Notes under the pieces: generated by a model
Seen by the model: the letters and a program-made list of their open reading frames with translations, nothing else
The model's database searches: none
What the model was told of the DNA's origin: nothing
In this document: positions 1-8,147 of the stretch, one piece after another
Numbering within the stretch: the first letter of the stretch is position 1
Layout: each line of letters starts with the position of its first letter
Program-made: the position numbers and the translations under genes
Origin: Paenibacillus maysiensis
GTDB lineage: Bacteria > Bacillota > Bacilli > Paenibacillales > Paenibacillaceae
Assembly (NCBI RefSeq): GCF_000520815.1
Contig: NZ_ASRY01000275.1
Coordinates: forward strand, 1-36,866
Direction: 5' to 3'
DNA length: 36,866 nucleotides

Positions 1-718
1 CGCGTACCATATTTAGTTGCTGAGATGCTGAATTGTACTTGGCTTCCGCCTGTTGATGGTCCAGCGTCGCTTGATCCAGTGAGGCTTGGGTTGCTGCCCC
101 GGCTTCTTGAAGCTTTTTGGCGCGCTCCAGATTTTTAGCGGTCAGATCCAGCATTTCCTTGGCAGCCTTCACACTCACTTGTGCTTGCTCCAGCTCTTGC
201 GGTCTTGCGCCGCTCTTGAGGGCATCCAGCTTCGCCTTGGCCGCAGCCGCAGCCGCTTGTGCCTGTTCGATCTGGCTGGATGAAGCCTGTGCAGTCACGC
301 CGACTGCTGTGGTACCTTGGCTCTTTTTGGCCTGAGCTGCACTCACGGTAGCCTGTGCCTGCCCTACTCCAGCTTGAGCCTGCAATACGCCAGCCTTCGC
401 TTTGGACACATTACTCTTGGCTGCCAGCAATGCCGCCTGTGCCTGTTTCACCTTGTCTTCCAGCTCACGGCTTTCCAGATGGGCTAACACCTGCCCTTTT
501 TTCACCTTGTCGCCCTCATTCACGAGCATCTGATCAATACGTCCCGCCATCTTAAAGCTGGCATTGAGCGTATCCGATTCTACATAAGCCGTCGGAATGG
601 AAGAGGACTGATCCGCAGACAAGCTACTACCACCCCGTTGAAAAGCAGTCAAAGCATAAATCCCTATGGCGATTAAAACAATAAGTACGGCGTAAATCGT
701 ATATTTTTTAGCTTTCAT
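1..718 (-). CDS. HlyD/EmrA-type membrane-fusion protein, N-terminal part (runs off the left edge)
   Basis: About 239 residues of an adaptor subunit of an efflux or secretion system; the C-terminal part lies outside the window. The reading frame starts at the ATG at 718 with a GGAG site about 9 bases upstream. Residues 1-25 form an N-terminal membrane anchor (MKAKKYTIYAVLIVL...). A beta-strand lipoyl-like half follows (GRIDQMLVNEGDKVKKGQVL), typical of HlyD proteins. From about residue 80 on comes a long Ala/Gln-rich heptad coiled coil. It lies 22 bases downstream of the tetR-type gene and is probably cotranscribed and repressed by it. In Gram-positives such adaptors work with an ABC (MacB-like) or MFS pump, expected to the left. 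Family is clear; substrate unknown. Confidence 0.88.
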   Translation of the reverse strand, partial: MKAKKYTIYAVLIVLIAIGIYALTAFQRGGSSLSADQSSSIPTAYVESDTLNASFKMAGRIDQMLVNEGDKVKKGQVLAHLESRELEDKVKQAQAALLAAKSNVSKAKAGVLQAQAGVGQAQATVSAAQAKKSQGTTAVGVTAQASSSQIEQAQAAAAAAKAKLDALKSGARPQELEQAQVSVKAAKEMLDLTAKNLERAKKLQEAGAATQASLDQATLDHQQAEAKYNSASQQLNMVR

Positions 719-740
719 GTTCTCACACTCCATCTTTCTT

Positions 741-1325
741 TTAATGATGTATACCCAGCGCATTACAAACAAAAATTTCAATACTCTCCCGGACTTCCTG
801 AAGGTTCATCGTTTCGCCCCAAACCATTGACCGCATCGGTGCAAAAATGTAAATACCAAATAAGCAATTTGCCGTCGTTTTCGCATCCAGCTTACTCGAA
901 ATTTTCCCGTAAAACTTACCGGAATCGATCTCCGCTTCTATAAAATCAAAATAGTCAGCCAAGACCTGCCTGATATTAAAATGCTGCTCCTGCGAAACCC
1001 AACCTTTGCTAACCAGCAAACGGCAAAAATCCGGCTCTCTTCCGATAAACTCAATGTGTACTTGAATCAGCTTGTGAATCCTCGTTTCTACCTGATCCTT
1101 TGGAACCGGAGCCATGGCTTCATGGATATCCTGAACAAAACGTTCCATCCCCATCTTCAAAATATAAATGTACAGCTCTTGTTTATTTTTGAAGTTGTAA
1201 TAAAGAGTACCTTTAGCAATGCCGCATACCTTGGCGATTTCCTCCATATTGGTTTCATTGAAGCCACGTTCGGAAAAGGCCTTGAGCGCACCGTTGAAAA
1301 TAATTTCCTTCGTCTGGTTTTTCAT
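741..1325 (-). CDS. TetR/AcrR-family transcriptional regulator
   Basis: A 194-residue one-component repressor. The N-terminal helix-turn-helix is at about residues 8-50, with the family signature IAKVCGIAKGTLYYNFKNKQEL; the C-terminal ligand domain is variable. I chose the ATG at 1325 (MKNQTKEI), which has AGGAGG 5 bases upstream, over an in-frame start 12 codons earlier whose codons overlap the likely operator. It is the first gene of a two-gene unit with the HlyD-like adaptor, so it probably autoregulates and controls drug or toxin efflux. The inducer cannot be read from sequence. Confidence 0.9.
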   Translation of the reverse strand: MKNQTKEIIFNGALKAFSERGFNETNMEEIAKVCGIAKGTLYYNFKNKQELYIYILKMGMERFVQDIHEAMAPVPKDQVETRIHKLIQVHIEFIGREPDFCRLLVSKGWVSQEQHFNIRQVLADYFDFIEAEIDSGKFYGKISSKLDAKTTANCLFGIYIFAPMRSMVWGETMNLQEVRESIEIFVCNALGIHH

Positions 1326-1343
1326 GCTTCCTCCTTTTTTTGA

Positions 1344-1404
1344 ACTGACCGTCCAGTACAAAAATTATACGTTTATTATAAGCCCGCTTTTAGGTATCCA
1401 GCAA
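1344..1404 (-). promoter_or_regulatory. Sigma-A promoter and probable TetR operator of the tetR-hlyD unit
   Basis: On the minus strand there is TTGCTG (1399-1404), an 18-base spacer and a perfect TATAAT (1375-1380). Between this and the start codon lies ACTGACCGTCCAGT (1344-1357), an imperfect inverted repeat with ACTG/CAGT ends, of the kind bound by TetR-family repressors. Its place downstream of the -10 fits repression by road-block. Operator identity is inferred. Confidence 0.6.
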
Positions 1405-1428
1405 TAGGAAATGTACAAAATAAACAAT

Positions 1429-1456
1429 TTTAGACAGTTCGTCTAAACGAACGTTC
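1429..1456. promoter_or_regulatory. Inverted repeat upstream of the tetR promoter
   Basis: TTTAGAC (1429-1435), a 5-base spacer and GTCTAAA (1441-1447) form a perfect 7-bp inverted repeat, followed by the self-complementary GAACGTTC (1449-1456). It lies about 25 bases upstream of the -35 and may be a second regulator site. No gene starts rightward from here, so the tetR-hlyD unit is the only visible target. Confidence 0.4.
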
Positions 1457-1490
1457 TAAAAACAGGAGAATGCGGACATACAAAAAAACA

Positions 1491-1523
1491 GACCGAACAA
1501 GTGAGGGGGTCACTTATTCGGTC
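1491..1523 (-). terminator. Rho-independent terminator of the sugar ABC operon
   Basis: A 14-bp stem (1491-1504 with 1510-1523, one G-U pair) around a five-base loop. On the minus strand it is followed by TGTTTTTTTTG, so it ends transcripts of the leftward operon whose last stop is at 1596. A weaker CGGCTGA/TCAGCCG hairpin (about 1542-1577) lies between the stop and this terminator. Confidence 0.8.
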
Positions 1524-1595
1524 CGTTATTTTATAAAACCGGCTGAAAAAGGGGGCGCGCATTACAGTTTATCAGCCGCTTTTAAGGGAAGGCGA

Positions 1596-2963
1596 TTATT
1601 TTTTTACTGTTTGATTGTATTGCGCAATTTTGCCTGTAATCTCCTGTGCGGCTTGATCCAATGCCTGTTTTGGTTGTTGCTGTCCGCTCAGGACGGCCTC
1701 GATTGCACCCTCCACGATTTGACGCGCTTCCGGGAATACGCCCATGACTGCGCCTTGTGTTGCGGTGGATTGCGCCGATGCATGCAATTGGTCAACAGCG
1801 GTTTGGAATTGCGGGTATTTCACCATGTTGTCCTTGAGTACCTTCTCGTCATAAGCCGCTTTGGTGATCGGGAAGTATCCCGTGTTCACGCTCCATTGTG
1901 CCTGTACAGCCGGGGAAGTAACGAATTTAATGAATTCCCACGCTGCCTTTTGCTGGGCTTCAGGCTTGTTGTTCATGATGTACAAGCTCGCACCACCTAC
2001 AACCACGCCGCCTTCTTTAGCTTCATTCGCTCTTGGCAGAAAGCCAGTACCTACCTCGAATTTATCGCCAACCTGCTCCACAATATTACGCAGCGAAGCG
2101 GTGGAATCCAGTGTCATGGCAATTTGTCCTGCAGAAAAAGCTTTGGCAGTATCATCGGAGTTACGTCCCAGGTTGGATACAACCTTTTCGTCGATCATTT
2201 TCTTCCACCAAGTCAGGGTTTTCACACCTGCATCCGAATTCAGCAGCGATTCCGTTGCCGCCTGATTGCGTCCGTTGCCATTATTCACATAATCCGCATT
2301 CTGATTGGCAAACAACTGCTCCATAAACCAGCCGTAGATGGCGATGGATGCACCGGATTTTCCGTCCTTGCTCAAGGCTTTGGCAGCCTTTTCAAATTCA
2401 TCATATGTTTTCGGAGGATTAGCCGGGTCAAGTCCCGCCGCTTTAAAAGCATCCTTGTTATAGTACAAGATCGGATTCGACGTATTAAATGGCATTGCAT
2501 TTAGCTTACCGTCAATGGTGTAATACCGTGTAATATTCGGCTCAAGCTGCGATAGATCGAACTTGTCTGCATCAATAAATTGTTGTACAGGAGTAATCAT
2601 CTTGGAGTCAATCATGAATTTACTGCCGATTTCATACACCTGAATGATGTCCGGGCCGCTATCGGAGCCCAGCGATGCTTTTAGCTTGTTCAAGCTGTCA
2701 TCATATTTGCCCTGGTATACCGGCTCTACCTGAATGTCCTTGTGGCTGGCGTTAAAGTCAGCGGCGATTTGCTTGATCGCTTTTTCACCGTTACCGGACA
2801 TGGAATGCCACCAAGTCAGCTTCACCGGAGAACCTACTGCTGCTCCCGCATCACTACCGTTGCCTGGCTTCTCAGCCGCCGTTTTATTGCTACAGCCTGC
2901 TGCAACAACGATTGCAGTGAGGATAAGCAAGGTCAAAGCACTTTTCAGACGAAAAAATCTCAT
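1596..2963 (-). CDS. Carbohydrate ABC transporter substrate-binding lipoprotein (UgpB/MalE-like)
   Basis: A 455-residue extracytoplasmic sugar-binding protein. The ATG at 2963 (MRFFRLKS) gives a normal lipoprotein signal: short positive n-region, hydrophobic core and lipobox VAAGC, with the lipidated Cys at about residue 23. The mature part begins with a Ser/Ala/Gly linker and then LTWWHSMSG, typical of family-1 binding proteins (SBP_bac_1, COG1653). Trp-rich stretches such as LTWWKKMIDE suggest a carbohydrate ligand. It is the last gene of a leftward operon after two permeases. The exact sugar is not determinable. Confidence 0.93.
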   Translation of the reverse strand: MRFFRLKSALTLLILTAIVVAAGCSNKTAAEKPGNGSDAGAAVGSPVKLTWWHSMSGNGEKAIKQIAADFNASHKDIQVEPVYQGKYDDSLNKLKASLGSDSGPDIIQVYEIGSKFMIDSKMITPVQQFIDADKFDLSQLEPNITRYYTIDGKLNAMPFNTSNPILYYNKDAFKAAGLDPANPPKTYDEFEKAAKALSKDGKSGASIAIYGWFMEQLFANQNADYVNNGNGRNQAATESLLNSDAGVKTLTWWKKMIDEKVVSNLGRNSDDTAKAFSAGQIAMTLDSTASLRNIVEQVGDKFEVGTGFLPRANEAKEGGVVVGGASLYIMNNKPEAQQKAAWEFIKFVTSPAVQAQWSVNTGYFPITKAAYDEKVLKDNMVKYPQFQTAVDQLHASAQSTATQGAVMGVFPEARQIVEGAIEAVLSGQQQPKQALDQAAQEITGKIAQYNQTVKK

Positions 2964-3085
2964 AATCTCTCTTCTCTCCCTTTGATTAAATGATTCTCGC
3001 ATACAGATTTTCTTGCAATATTCTTTGGTGATAATGCTCTGTATTTAGGCTGCTTGCGCAGGTGTTACTGTACTTGTGGGCTTGT

Positions 3086-3907
3086 TTAGCCTTTAAGCGC
3101 ACCCGCTGCCATCCCGCGTACTAACTGCTTCAGACCAAAGATCAGCAGAAGCAGAGACGGTAAAATGACAAGGGCCGTACCCGCGAATACAAGATTCCAT
3201 GAGGTAGATTCCTGAAATTCGAGCATGGAAATTCCGATCTGTACCGTACGCATATTCTCGCTGTTCGTGATCAACAACGGCCACAGGTACGAATTGTACA
3301 TATTTAGGAACGAATACACAGCCAATGTTCCGAGCGCCGGGCGCGATAGCGGAAGCACATGGAACAAGAAGTAACGGACATGTCCGCACCCGTCCATACG
3401 AGCCGCCTCGAACAATTCCTTGGGAAGCTGGAGAAAAAATTGCCGCAGCAGGAACGTTCCGAATGCCGTCGCCAGAAACGGAACCGTCAGCCCTTGATAG
3501 GTATCCAGCCAATTCCAGCTACGTACGGTCAGATAGTTCGGAATAATGGTCACTTCCCACGGGATCATCATGGTAGCGACAAACATGCTGAATATGAAGT
3601 TCTTCCCCTTGAATTCCATTTTGGCAAAGGCATATGCCGCCAAGCTGGCTGTAATCAACTGACCGATCATCGTCAGGCCCGAAATGAGAAAGGTGTTACC
3701 AATGAATGCAGCAATCGGAACGATTTCAAACACCTCGGTAAAATTGGCCATATGAAAGGAATGCGGGAAAAAGCTTGGTGGATAGGCACTCGCTTCCTCC
3801 GGCGACATGACAGCCATAAAAAACGTATAAATGACCGGATATAAAATCAAAGCAGCCGCAATCGTAAGCAGCACATACAGCAGCGTTGAATTAAGATGTC
3901 GTTTCAT
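3086..3907 (-). CDS. Carbohydrate ABC transporter permease (MalG/UgpE-like)
   Basis: A 273-residue inner-membrane permease with about six transmembrane segments. The EAA loop that docks the ATPase is visible as EAARMDGCGHVRYFLFHVLP at about residues 183-202. I took the ATG at 3907, which overlaps the stop of the upstream permease by four bases (ATGA) and has AAAGGTG upstream, implying translational coupling. It pairs with the next permease as a heterodimer. No ATPase gene is present, so a shared MsmX-type ATPase is probably used, as is common for Bacilli CUT1 systems (inference). Confidence 0.92.
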   Translation of the reverse strand: MKRHLNSTLLYVLLTIAAALILYPVIYTFFMAVMSPEEASAYPPSFFPHSFHMANFTEVFEIVPIAAFIGNTFLISGLTMIGQLITASLAAYAFAKMEFKGKNFIFSMFVATMMIPWEVTIIPNYLTVRSWNWLDTYQGLTVPFLATAFGTFLLRQFFLQLPKELFEAARMDGCGHVRYFLFHVLPLSRPALGTLAVYSFLNMYNSYLWPLLITNSENMRTVQIGISMLEFQESTSWNLVFAGTALVILPSLLLLIFGLKQLVRGMAAGALKG

Positions 3908-4893
3908 TGGTAATGCACCTTTCTTTCCACCCATTTGAACTGGATCATGGTGAGCAGCAGGATGACGACAAACAGTACAATCGCCTGTGCGCTGCCCGTT
4001 CCGAATCGGAAATTAACGAAGGCTTCCTGATAAATGGAATACACGAACACATTCGTGCTGTTCACCGGACCGCCCTTGGTCAAAATGTTAATTTGAGCAA
4101 AGGACTGGAAAGCTCCAATAATGGATACTACGGTTACAAAGAAGATCGTTGGCGACAGCAGCGGCATGGAAATACGCCAGAATGTTACCAGCGGGCCTGC
4201 ACCGTCCATTTTGGCACTCTCATACATATCATCTGGAATCCCTTGAAGTCCGCTTGATAAAATAATGTAATTAAAGCCGAGATTCATCCAGATGGTCATG
4301 ATCGCTACAGAGAACAACGCCCAATCCGGGCTGGTCAGCCACGGAACCGGATTAATATGTAACAGGGAAAGCACATAGTTGAACATCCCCAATGTTGGAT
4401 GGAAAAGAAATTTCCAAATGACCGCAGATGAACCGACCGACAACACCATCGGCAGCGAAAAAGCGAACTGGAAGATGCGCATCCCCCGCAGCTTGCTATG
4501 TGTGAGTGCTGCCAGCACCAGCGCCAGTAAAATGCCTACAGGCACCGTCAGCAGTGCAAACAGGAGCGTAACCTTGATTCCTTGCAGGAATTGACCCGAG
4601 CTGAAAAGTGTAGCAAAGTTGTCTAACCCAACATAAGCTGCAACATTTCCTGCGGGATCTGTGGAGTGCAAGCTGAGATAAACCGACTTGATCATCGGGT
4701 AAAACATAAATAAAGCAAACAAAATAAGCGATGGAGCCAAAAACGTATACGCCAGCGCGTTTTCACGCAGTCTCTGAATTTTTAGCGAACCCGTACGTAT
4801 GCGGGCTTTAGACGAAGCCTGTTGCTGGCTCCTCGTCCCGAGTCCCAAAGATTTGTTAAGCTCACCCAAAACGGAGCGCCCCTTTCTTTTCAA
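3904..4893 (-). CDS. Carbohydrate ABC transporter permease (MalF/UgpA-like)
   Basis: A permease of about 329 residues, the first gene of the importer operon. A hydrophilic N-terminus precedes the first transmembrane segment (ALAYTFLAPSLILFALFMF); about six segments follow. The EAA loop reads ESAKMDGAGPLVTFWRISMP. The start is uncertain: TTG at 4893 has GAGG five bases upstream, while ATG at 4935 lacks a visible ribosome-binding site and would add 14 residues that look non-coding. Its stop overlaps the start of the second permease. No regulator or two-component system adjoins it inside the window. Confidence 0.88.
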   Translation of the reverse strand: MKRKGRSVLGELNKSLGLGTRSQQQASSKARIRTGSLKIQRLRENALAYTFLAPSLILFALFMFYPMIKSVYLSLHSTDPAGNVAAYVGLDNFATLFSSGQFLQGIKVTLLFALLTVPVGILLALVLAALTHSKLRGMRIFQFAFSLPMVLSVGSSAVIWKFLFHPTLGMFNYVLSLLHINPVPWLTSPDWALFSVAIMTIWMNLGFNYIILSSGLQGIPDDMYESAKMDGAGPLVTFWRISMPLLSPTIFFVTVVSIIGAFQSFAQINILTKGGPVNSTNVFVYSIYQEAFVNFRFGTGSAQAIVLFVVILLLTMIQFKWVERKVHYQ

Positions 4894-4907
4894 ACCAACC
4901 TCAATAA

Positions 4908-5207
4908 GTGTATCGTTTCCATGTAAAGGGAACATCAAGCGGGCTGGAGCAGAATGTTAATGTTTCATGCCTTTGTAAAACCTGTCACACCTGGGTACCT
5001 GCACAATGGCAGGCTCAAACGATGGATCATCATGTGTATGAAGGAAGGATTGTCCACATCGATGCGGATCACCTGTATTTGAGCGTTCCTCAGCCGCACC
5101 ACGCTCCTGCTCCAGGCACCCACGCTCCCCATCGTTCCTATGCCTACAGAAACGTCGTTCTGCCGCTGGTGCTGTACAATCTGCTGGTAGTAACACTGCT
5201 GAGCTAA
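4908..5207 (+). CDS. Small Cys-motif protein with hydrophobic C-terminus, start unclear
   Basis: The frame from 4908 to the stop at 5207 is coding-like. It has a Cys cluster (CLCKTCHTW), then HVYEGRIVHIDADHLYLSVP, a His/Pro/Ala-rich stretch and a C-terminal hydrophobic helix (VVLPLVLYNLLVVTLLS). I recall similar short proteins in Paenibacillus but cannot name a family. The start is a problem: only a GTG at 4908 without a ribosome-binding site, or an internal ATG at 5022 that would lose the Cys cluster. A GGAG followed 10 bases later by ATG at 4960 is in the wrong frame, as if one base had been gained or lost there. It may be a gene broken near its start. It overlaps the 5' end of the divergent permease region. 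Confidence 0.45.
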   Translation: MYRFHVKGTSSGLEQNVNVSCLCKTCHTWVPAQWQAQTMDHHVYEGRIVHIDADHLYLSVPQPHHAPAPGTHAPHRSYAYRNVVLPLVLYNLLVVTLLS

Positions 5208-5235
5208 CGTTCGATCCATCCCGTCCCAAAACCAA

Positions 5236-5292
5236 AAAACCTCCAAATTCGTGAACAGCCGACTATCGGCATATTACGAAGGTGGAGGTTTT
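5236..5292. terminator. Bidirectional terminator between two convergent genes
   Basis: A long hairpin: AAACCTCC...ATTCGT pairs with ACGAA...GGAGGTTT, with an inner GCCGA-cta-TCGGC stem. On the plus strand it is followed by TTTTACGTATTTATTTTA, on the minus strand by TTTTTTGGTTTTGG. It can therefore serve both the small protein on the left and the PH-domain protein on the right. Confidence 0.8.
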
Positions 5293-5324
5293 ACGTATTT
5301 ATTTTACATTATATAAACGAAGGA

Positions 5325-5720
5325 TTACATATGAAATGCATGATTATTTACATCTATACCCGATTCTTGACTCAGGGCAGCTAGAAAATGCTCCAACGCA
5401 TCTGCTTCCGGCAGGTACTTAAATACTTCACGTGCATTTCGGTTCATCAAAATAATATGTTCACTGGAACCCCGATCCAGCACATTCTTTTCCAGCCTGG
5501 TCGATGAAATATGGTGATAATTGATAAACTTAAGCCATGGAATGCCAAAAGTGGAAGAATAAAAAATCAGTCGTTTGGATGTCACCGCCAATATTCCGCA
5601 ACATGTCGTGTCCTGTAGGCTTTGTGGCACATCGTGCGTACACCAAATGCATGACCGGATGTGTTCGCCCGCCTCTAAGGTTTCGCTAATGGCTCGCAGC
5701 TCTTCTTCCTTTGTTTTCAT
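5325..5720 (-). CDS. YokE-like bacterial PH-domain protein
   Basis: A 131-residue soluble protein. Residues 40-115 fit a bacterial PH fold of the YokE/DUF type: a turn GILAVTSKRLIFYSS (the 'T..RLIF' strand typical of these domains), then ISSTRLEKN and EHIILMNRNAREVFKYL, ending in a helix. The ATG at 5720 has AGGAGAT eight bases upstream. It is a single gene with its own terminator. Function is unknown; such domains often occur in stress or membrane-associated proteins. The family assignment is from motif recall. Confidence 0.65.
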   Translation of the reverse strand: MKTKEEELRAISETLEAGEHIRSCIWCTHDVPQSLQDTTCCGILAVTSKRLIFYSSTFGIPWLKFINYHHISSTRLEKNVLDRGSSEHIILMNRNAREVFKYLPEADALEHFLAALSQESGIDVNNHAFHM

Positions 5721-5885
5721 CCCGTCTCATCTCCTGTTCGAAGCTGAGGAACGAGTCGCTTATATGATGATCTCTGATAAGCTTCTGCGGCTTGTCCCGT
5801 CAACCTCATTCATTTTCAGCCAGATTAAGACTTTCACGAATCAGACAAAGATCTACCTCAACTGCTCATTGAAACAAGGATGGAT

Positions 5886-6095
5886 ATGTACAATTTAACA
5901 TGGTTATGGGCAGTAATCAACAAGCAAGCTACCACTCTTTCGAAGCATCATTTCAGTGTCAGAGCTACGCTGGAAGCTGTGTTGGACAGGAATAGGAGTG
6001 AATTTGAAGGAGGTAATTTTCGGGAACGAGGAATGGTATACGCTCCTTCTTGGCAAGCTAATGTGAGAAAACGTCAGAACGGAGAAGAAGCCTGA
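5886..6095 (+). CDS. Possible short leader ORF before the deacetylase gene
   Basis: About 69 codons whose stop (TGA 6093-6095) overlaps the ATG of the deacetylase gene. The ribosome-binding site is weak (AAGG just upstream), the sequence has no recognisable domain, and the deacetylase has its own GGAG site inside this ORF. It may be a leader or only the open 5' untranslated region. Otherwise I see nothing in 5721-6094 except the promoter region for the divergent neighbours. Confidence 0.25.
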   Translation: MYNLTWLWAVINKQATTLSKHHFSVRATLEAVLDRNRSEFEGGNFRERGMVYAPSWQANVRKRQNGEEA

Positions 6096-6886
6096 TGAAA
6101 TATAACCGATTACTGTCTGCAAGTATCGCTGTTTCCTTGTTCTGTGCCAGCCTATGCCCCGCACCCTATACAAATACTGCACAGGCCGCATCATACGCCT
6201 CCCCTGCTCCTACAAAGGGAAGAGCCTACTATGAAGAACGAGGGGACATTGTATGGGAGGTTCCTACCCATCGCAAGGTGATTGCCCTCACATTCGACGA
6301 CGGACCGGATGAAAGCAAAACGCCCGCCATTCTGGATTTGCTCAAGCAATATGACGCCAAAGCGACCTTCTTTGTCGTCGGCAGCCGTGTAGAAAAACTC
6401 CCTGACATTGTGAAGCGGGAACGAAGAGAAGGACATGATGTCGGCAACCATACCTTTCATCATCCATCCTTTCAGCATATTTCCCGTAACAAAGCCCTTT
6501 CCGAGATGGACCAAGGCCAAGCAAGCATCGTTCAAGCTACCGGTTTGGGAACCCATCTTTTTCGTCCGCCCGGCGGTTCTTACACCGACACGCTCGTGAA
6601 GCTATCTAAAGAAAAAGGACAGAAAATGATTTTATGGTCCTGGCAGCAGGACACCCTGGATTGGCGAAGACCCGGCGTACACCGGATCGTTAACAAGGTG
6701 CTTCGCAATGCCCGCAACGGCGACATCGTCCTCATGCACGATTATGTACATAACAGTACACAAACCGTTGAAGCCCTGAAAATCATTTTACCTGAGCTGA
6801 AAAAAAGAGGCTTTACCTTCGTCACCGTATCCGAACTGCTTGCCAATCGTAAGAAGCTCGAAAGACTTATTGAGGTGAATAAGTGA
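6095..6886 (+). CDS. Secreted polysaccharide deacetylase (NodB / PdaA-like)
   Basis: A 263-residue carbohydrate esterase family 4 enzyme that removes acetyl groups from N-acetylated glycans, probably peptidoglycan. Signal peptide at residues 1-31, with cleavage near AQAAS. The NodB motifs are complete: TFDDGP (66-71, catalytic and metal Asp), HTFHHP (119-124, metal His), RPPGGSY, a DTLDW segment and LMHD (catalytic His). The ATG at 6095 has GGAGAAG upstream. It is the first of three rightward envelope genes. By length and motifs it resembles sporulation or cell-wall deacetylases such as PdaA/PdaB; the precise substrate is open. Confidence 0.93.
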   Translation: MKYNRLLSASIAVSLFCASLCPAPYTNTAQAASYASPAPTKGRAYYEERGDIVWEVPTHRKVIALTFDDGPDESKTPAILDLLKQYDAKATFFVVGSRVEKLPDIVKRERREGHDVGNHTFHHPSFQHISRNKALSEMDQGQASIVQATGLGTHLFRPPGGSYTDTLVKLSKEKGQKMILWSWQQDTLDWRRPGVHRIVNKVLRNARNGDIVLMHDYVHNSTQTVEALKIILPELKKRGFTFVTVSELLANRKKLERLIEVNK

Positions 6887-6965
6887 AGAGTCTGAAAGCA
6901 AAAGCTACTAATTAGGGAGAAGAATAAATGGTCATTTCAACCACTTTCAAGGAGAATGAATAAAT

Positions 6966-8090
6966 GTGCTTAGGATCGCAAAATTGCAACTGCTGTGCAT
7001 AATCTTAATATGGATACCCGCTTACAGCTTCTCTTTAGTTCGTGCAGAAGCCGAGCCAGCTAAACAAGATGAGGTTATCCCATTTCTTCAAGAGCTGTTT
7101 GATGACCGTACCCGGTTATTGATGGATCAGGATAAAACGCATATCGAGGACCATTATTTATTGCAGGATAAACGAAGCAACTACGCGTACCTTCATGAAA
7201 TGAACAGAGCGGAATATATTCAGGAATGGGCCAAGCATCGAAAAATGAAATTCGTGAATGCAGAAAGCTCCATTCGGATAGCCCGTGCCGAAGTGGTGGG
7301 CGATACGGCAAAGGTGTCACTTGTTCAGTCCTTGAAACTGAGTTATGAGTATATCGACAGCTATCCCGGTCAGCATGATTTTGGAATTGGAACACGTCAT
7401 GGCATTACACTGAGAAAAAAAGATAGCCGTTGGTATGTAGAACGTGAATGGTATTCAGATCCTCTGGAAGAAAATTCAGCAAAGATTGAAAAGTCCGATT
7501 TAAGCTTTATTCCTCATAAAGATCCGGTGCCATCAGAGAAAGTTATCCATAAGTACAACAGAGCCCGCGCCGTTGAATATGCTAACAAGTATGCAGGAAT
7601 AACATGGGGAGCAGGAAATCGTCAGCGATATAATCAAAAATATCTGGATTATAACTCCAAAGGAGGCGACTGTACCAACTTCTCCTCCCAAGTTATCGGG
7701 GACAAGGAGGAAGGCGGAGGGCTGCCTATGAAATCTGGGTGGCATTACTTGTATGGCAACGGTGGAAGCCAAGCCTGGGTTCAAACGGACGCTTTTAAAA
7801 ATTTTCTGATACGCTCCGGCTATGGAAGAATTATAGGACAAGGAAGCTTCTCCGATATTGCGCACTCGGTGAATGATCGGCAGCAGCACCTTAACAGACC
7901 ACAGTTGCTGCCAGGTGATTTGATTGCTTACGTATTAAAAGGCGATGTAGACCACTTCTCCGTTGTTGTCGGATTTGATCAAGGTGGCTATCCTTTAGTT
8001 AACTCCCATACCGCAGACCGTTTCAGGGTGCCCTTTGACTTGGGGTGGGATAGAAGCACCAAGTATTTGTTGATTCATATACAAGATTAA
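6966..8090 (+). CDS. Secreted amidase-domain protein (amidase_6 family)
   Basis: A 374-residue exported protein with a signal peptide (hydrophobic 8-27). The C-terminal half (about 195-374) is an amidase_6 cysteine-peptidase-like domain: AVEYANKYAGITWG, then GGDCTNFSSQ with the probable nucleophile Cys, and DHFSVVVGF with the probable catalytic His. The N-terminal half is a less conserved sensor-like region. The start is the GTG at 6966, with AGGAG about 10 bases upstream; an ATG two bases earlier is in another frame and stops quickly. It follows the deacetylase by 79 bases, suggesting a shared transcript. A role in wall or spore-cortex turnover is inferred. Confidence 0.85.
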   Translation: MLRIAKLQLLCIILIWIPAYSFSLVRAEAEPAKQDEVIPFLQELFDDRTRLLMDQDKTHIEDHYLLQDKRSNYAYLHEMNRAEYIQEWAKHRKMKFVNAESSIRIARAEVVGDTAKVSLVQSLKLSYEYIDSYPGQHDFGIGTRHGITLRKKDSRWYVEREWYSDPLEENSAKIEKSDLSFIPHKDPVPSEKVIHKYNRARAVEYANKYAGITWGAGNRQRYNQKYLDYNSKGGDCTNFSSQVIGDKEEGGGLPMKSGWHYLYGNGGSQAWVQTDAFKNFLIRSGYGRIIGQGSFSDIAHSVNDRQQHLNRPQLLPGDLIAYVLKGDVDHFSVVVGFDQGGYPLVNSHTADRFRVPFDLGWDRSTKYLLIHIQD

Positions 8091-8147
8091 GCATCTTGAA
8101 ACCGTTACACTTGTTCATATCCCGTAGGTTGCTGTCATAGGAATAAA

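Noticed and set aside
1470..2504. 344-codon open frame opposite the sugar-binding protein
   Set aside because: Begins within terminator DNA, no ribosome-binding site, no domain; shadow of the real gene.
4957..5246. Two overlapping minus-strand ORFs of about 92 residues opposite the Cys-motif protein
   Set aside because: No ribosome-binding site or domain; the plus-strand frame has the more protein-like sequence, so these are taken as shadows.
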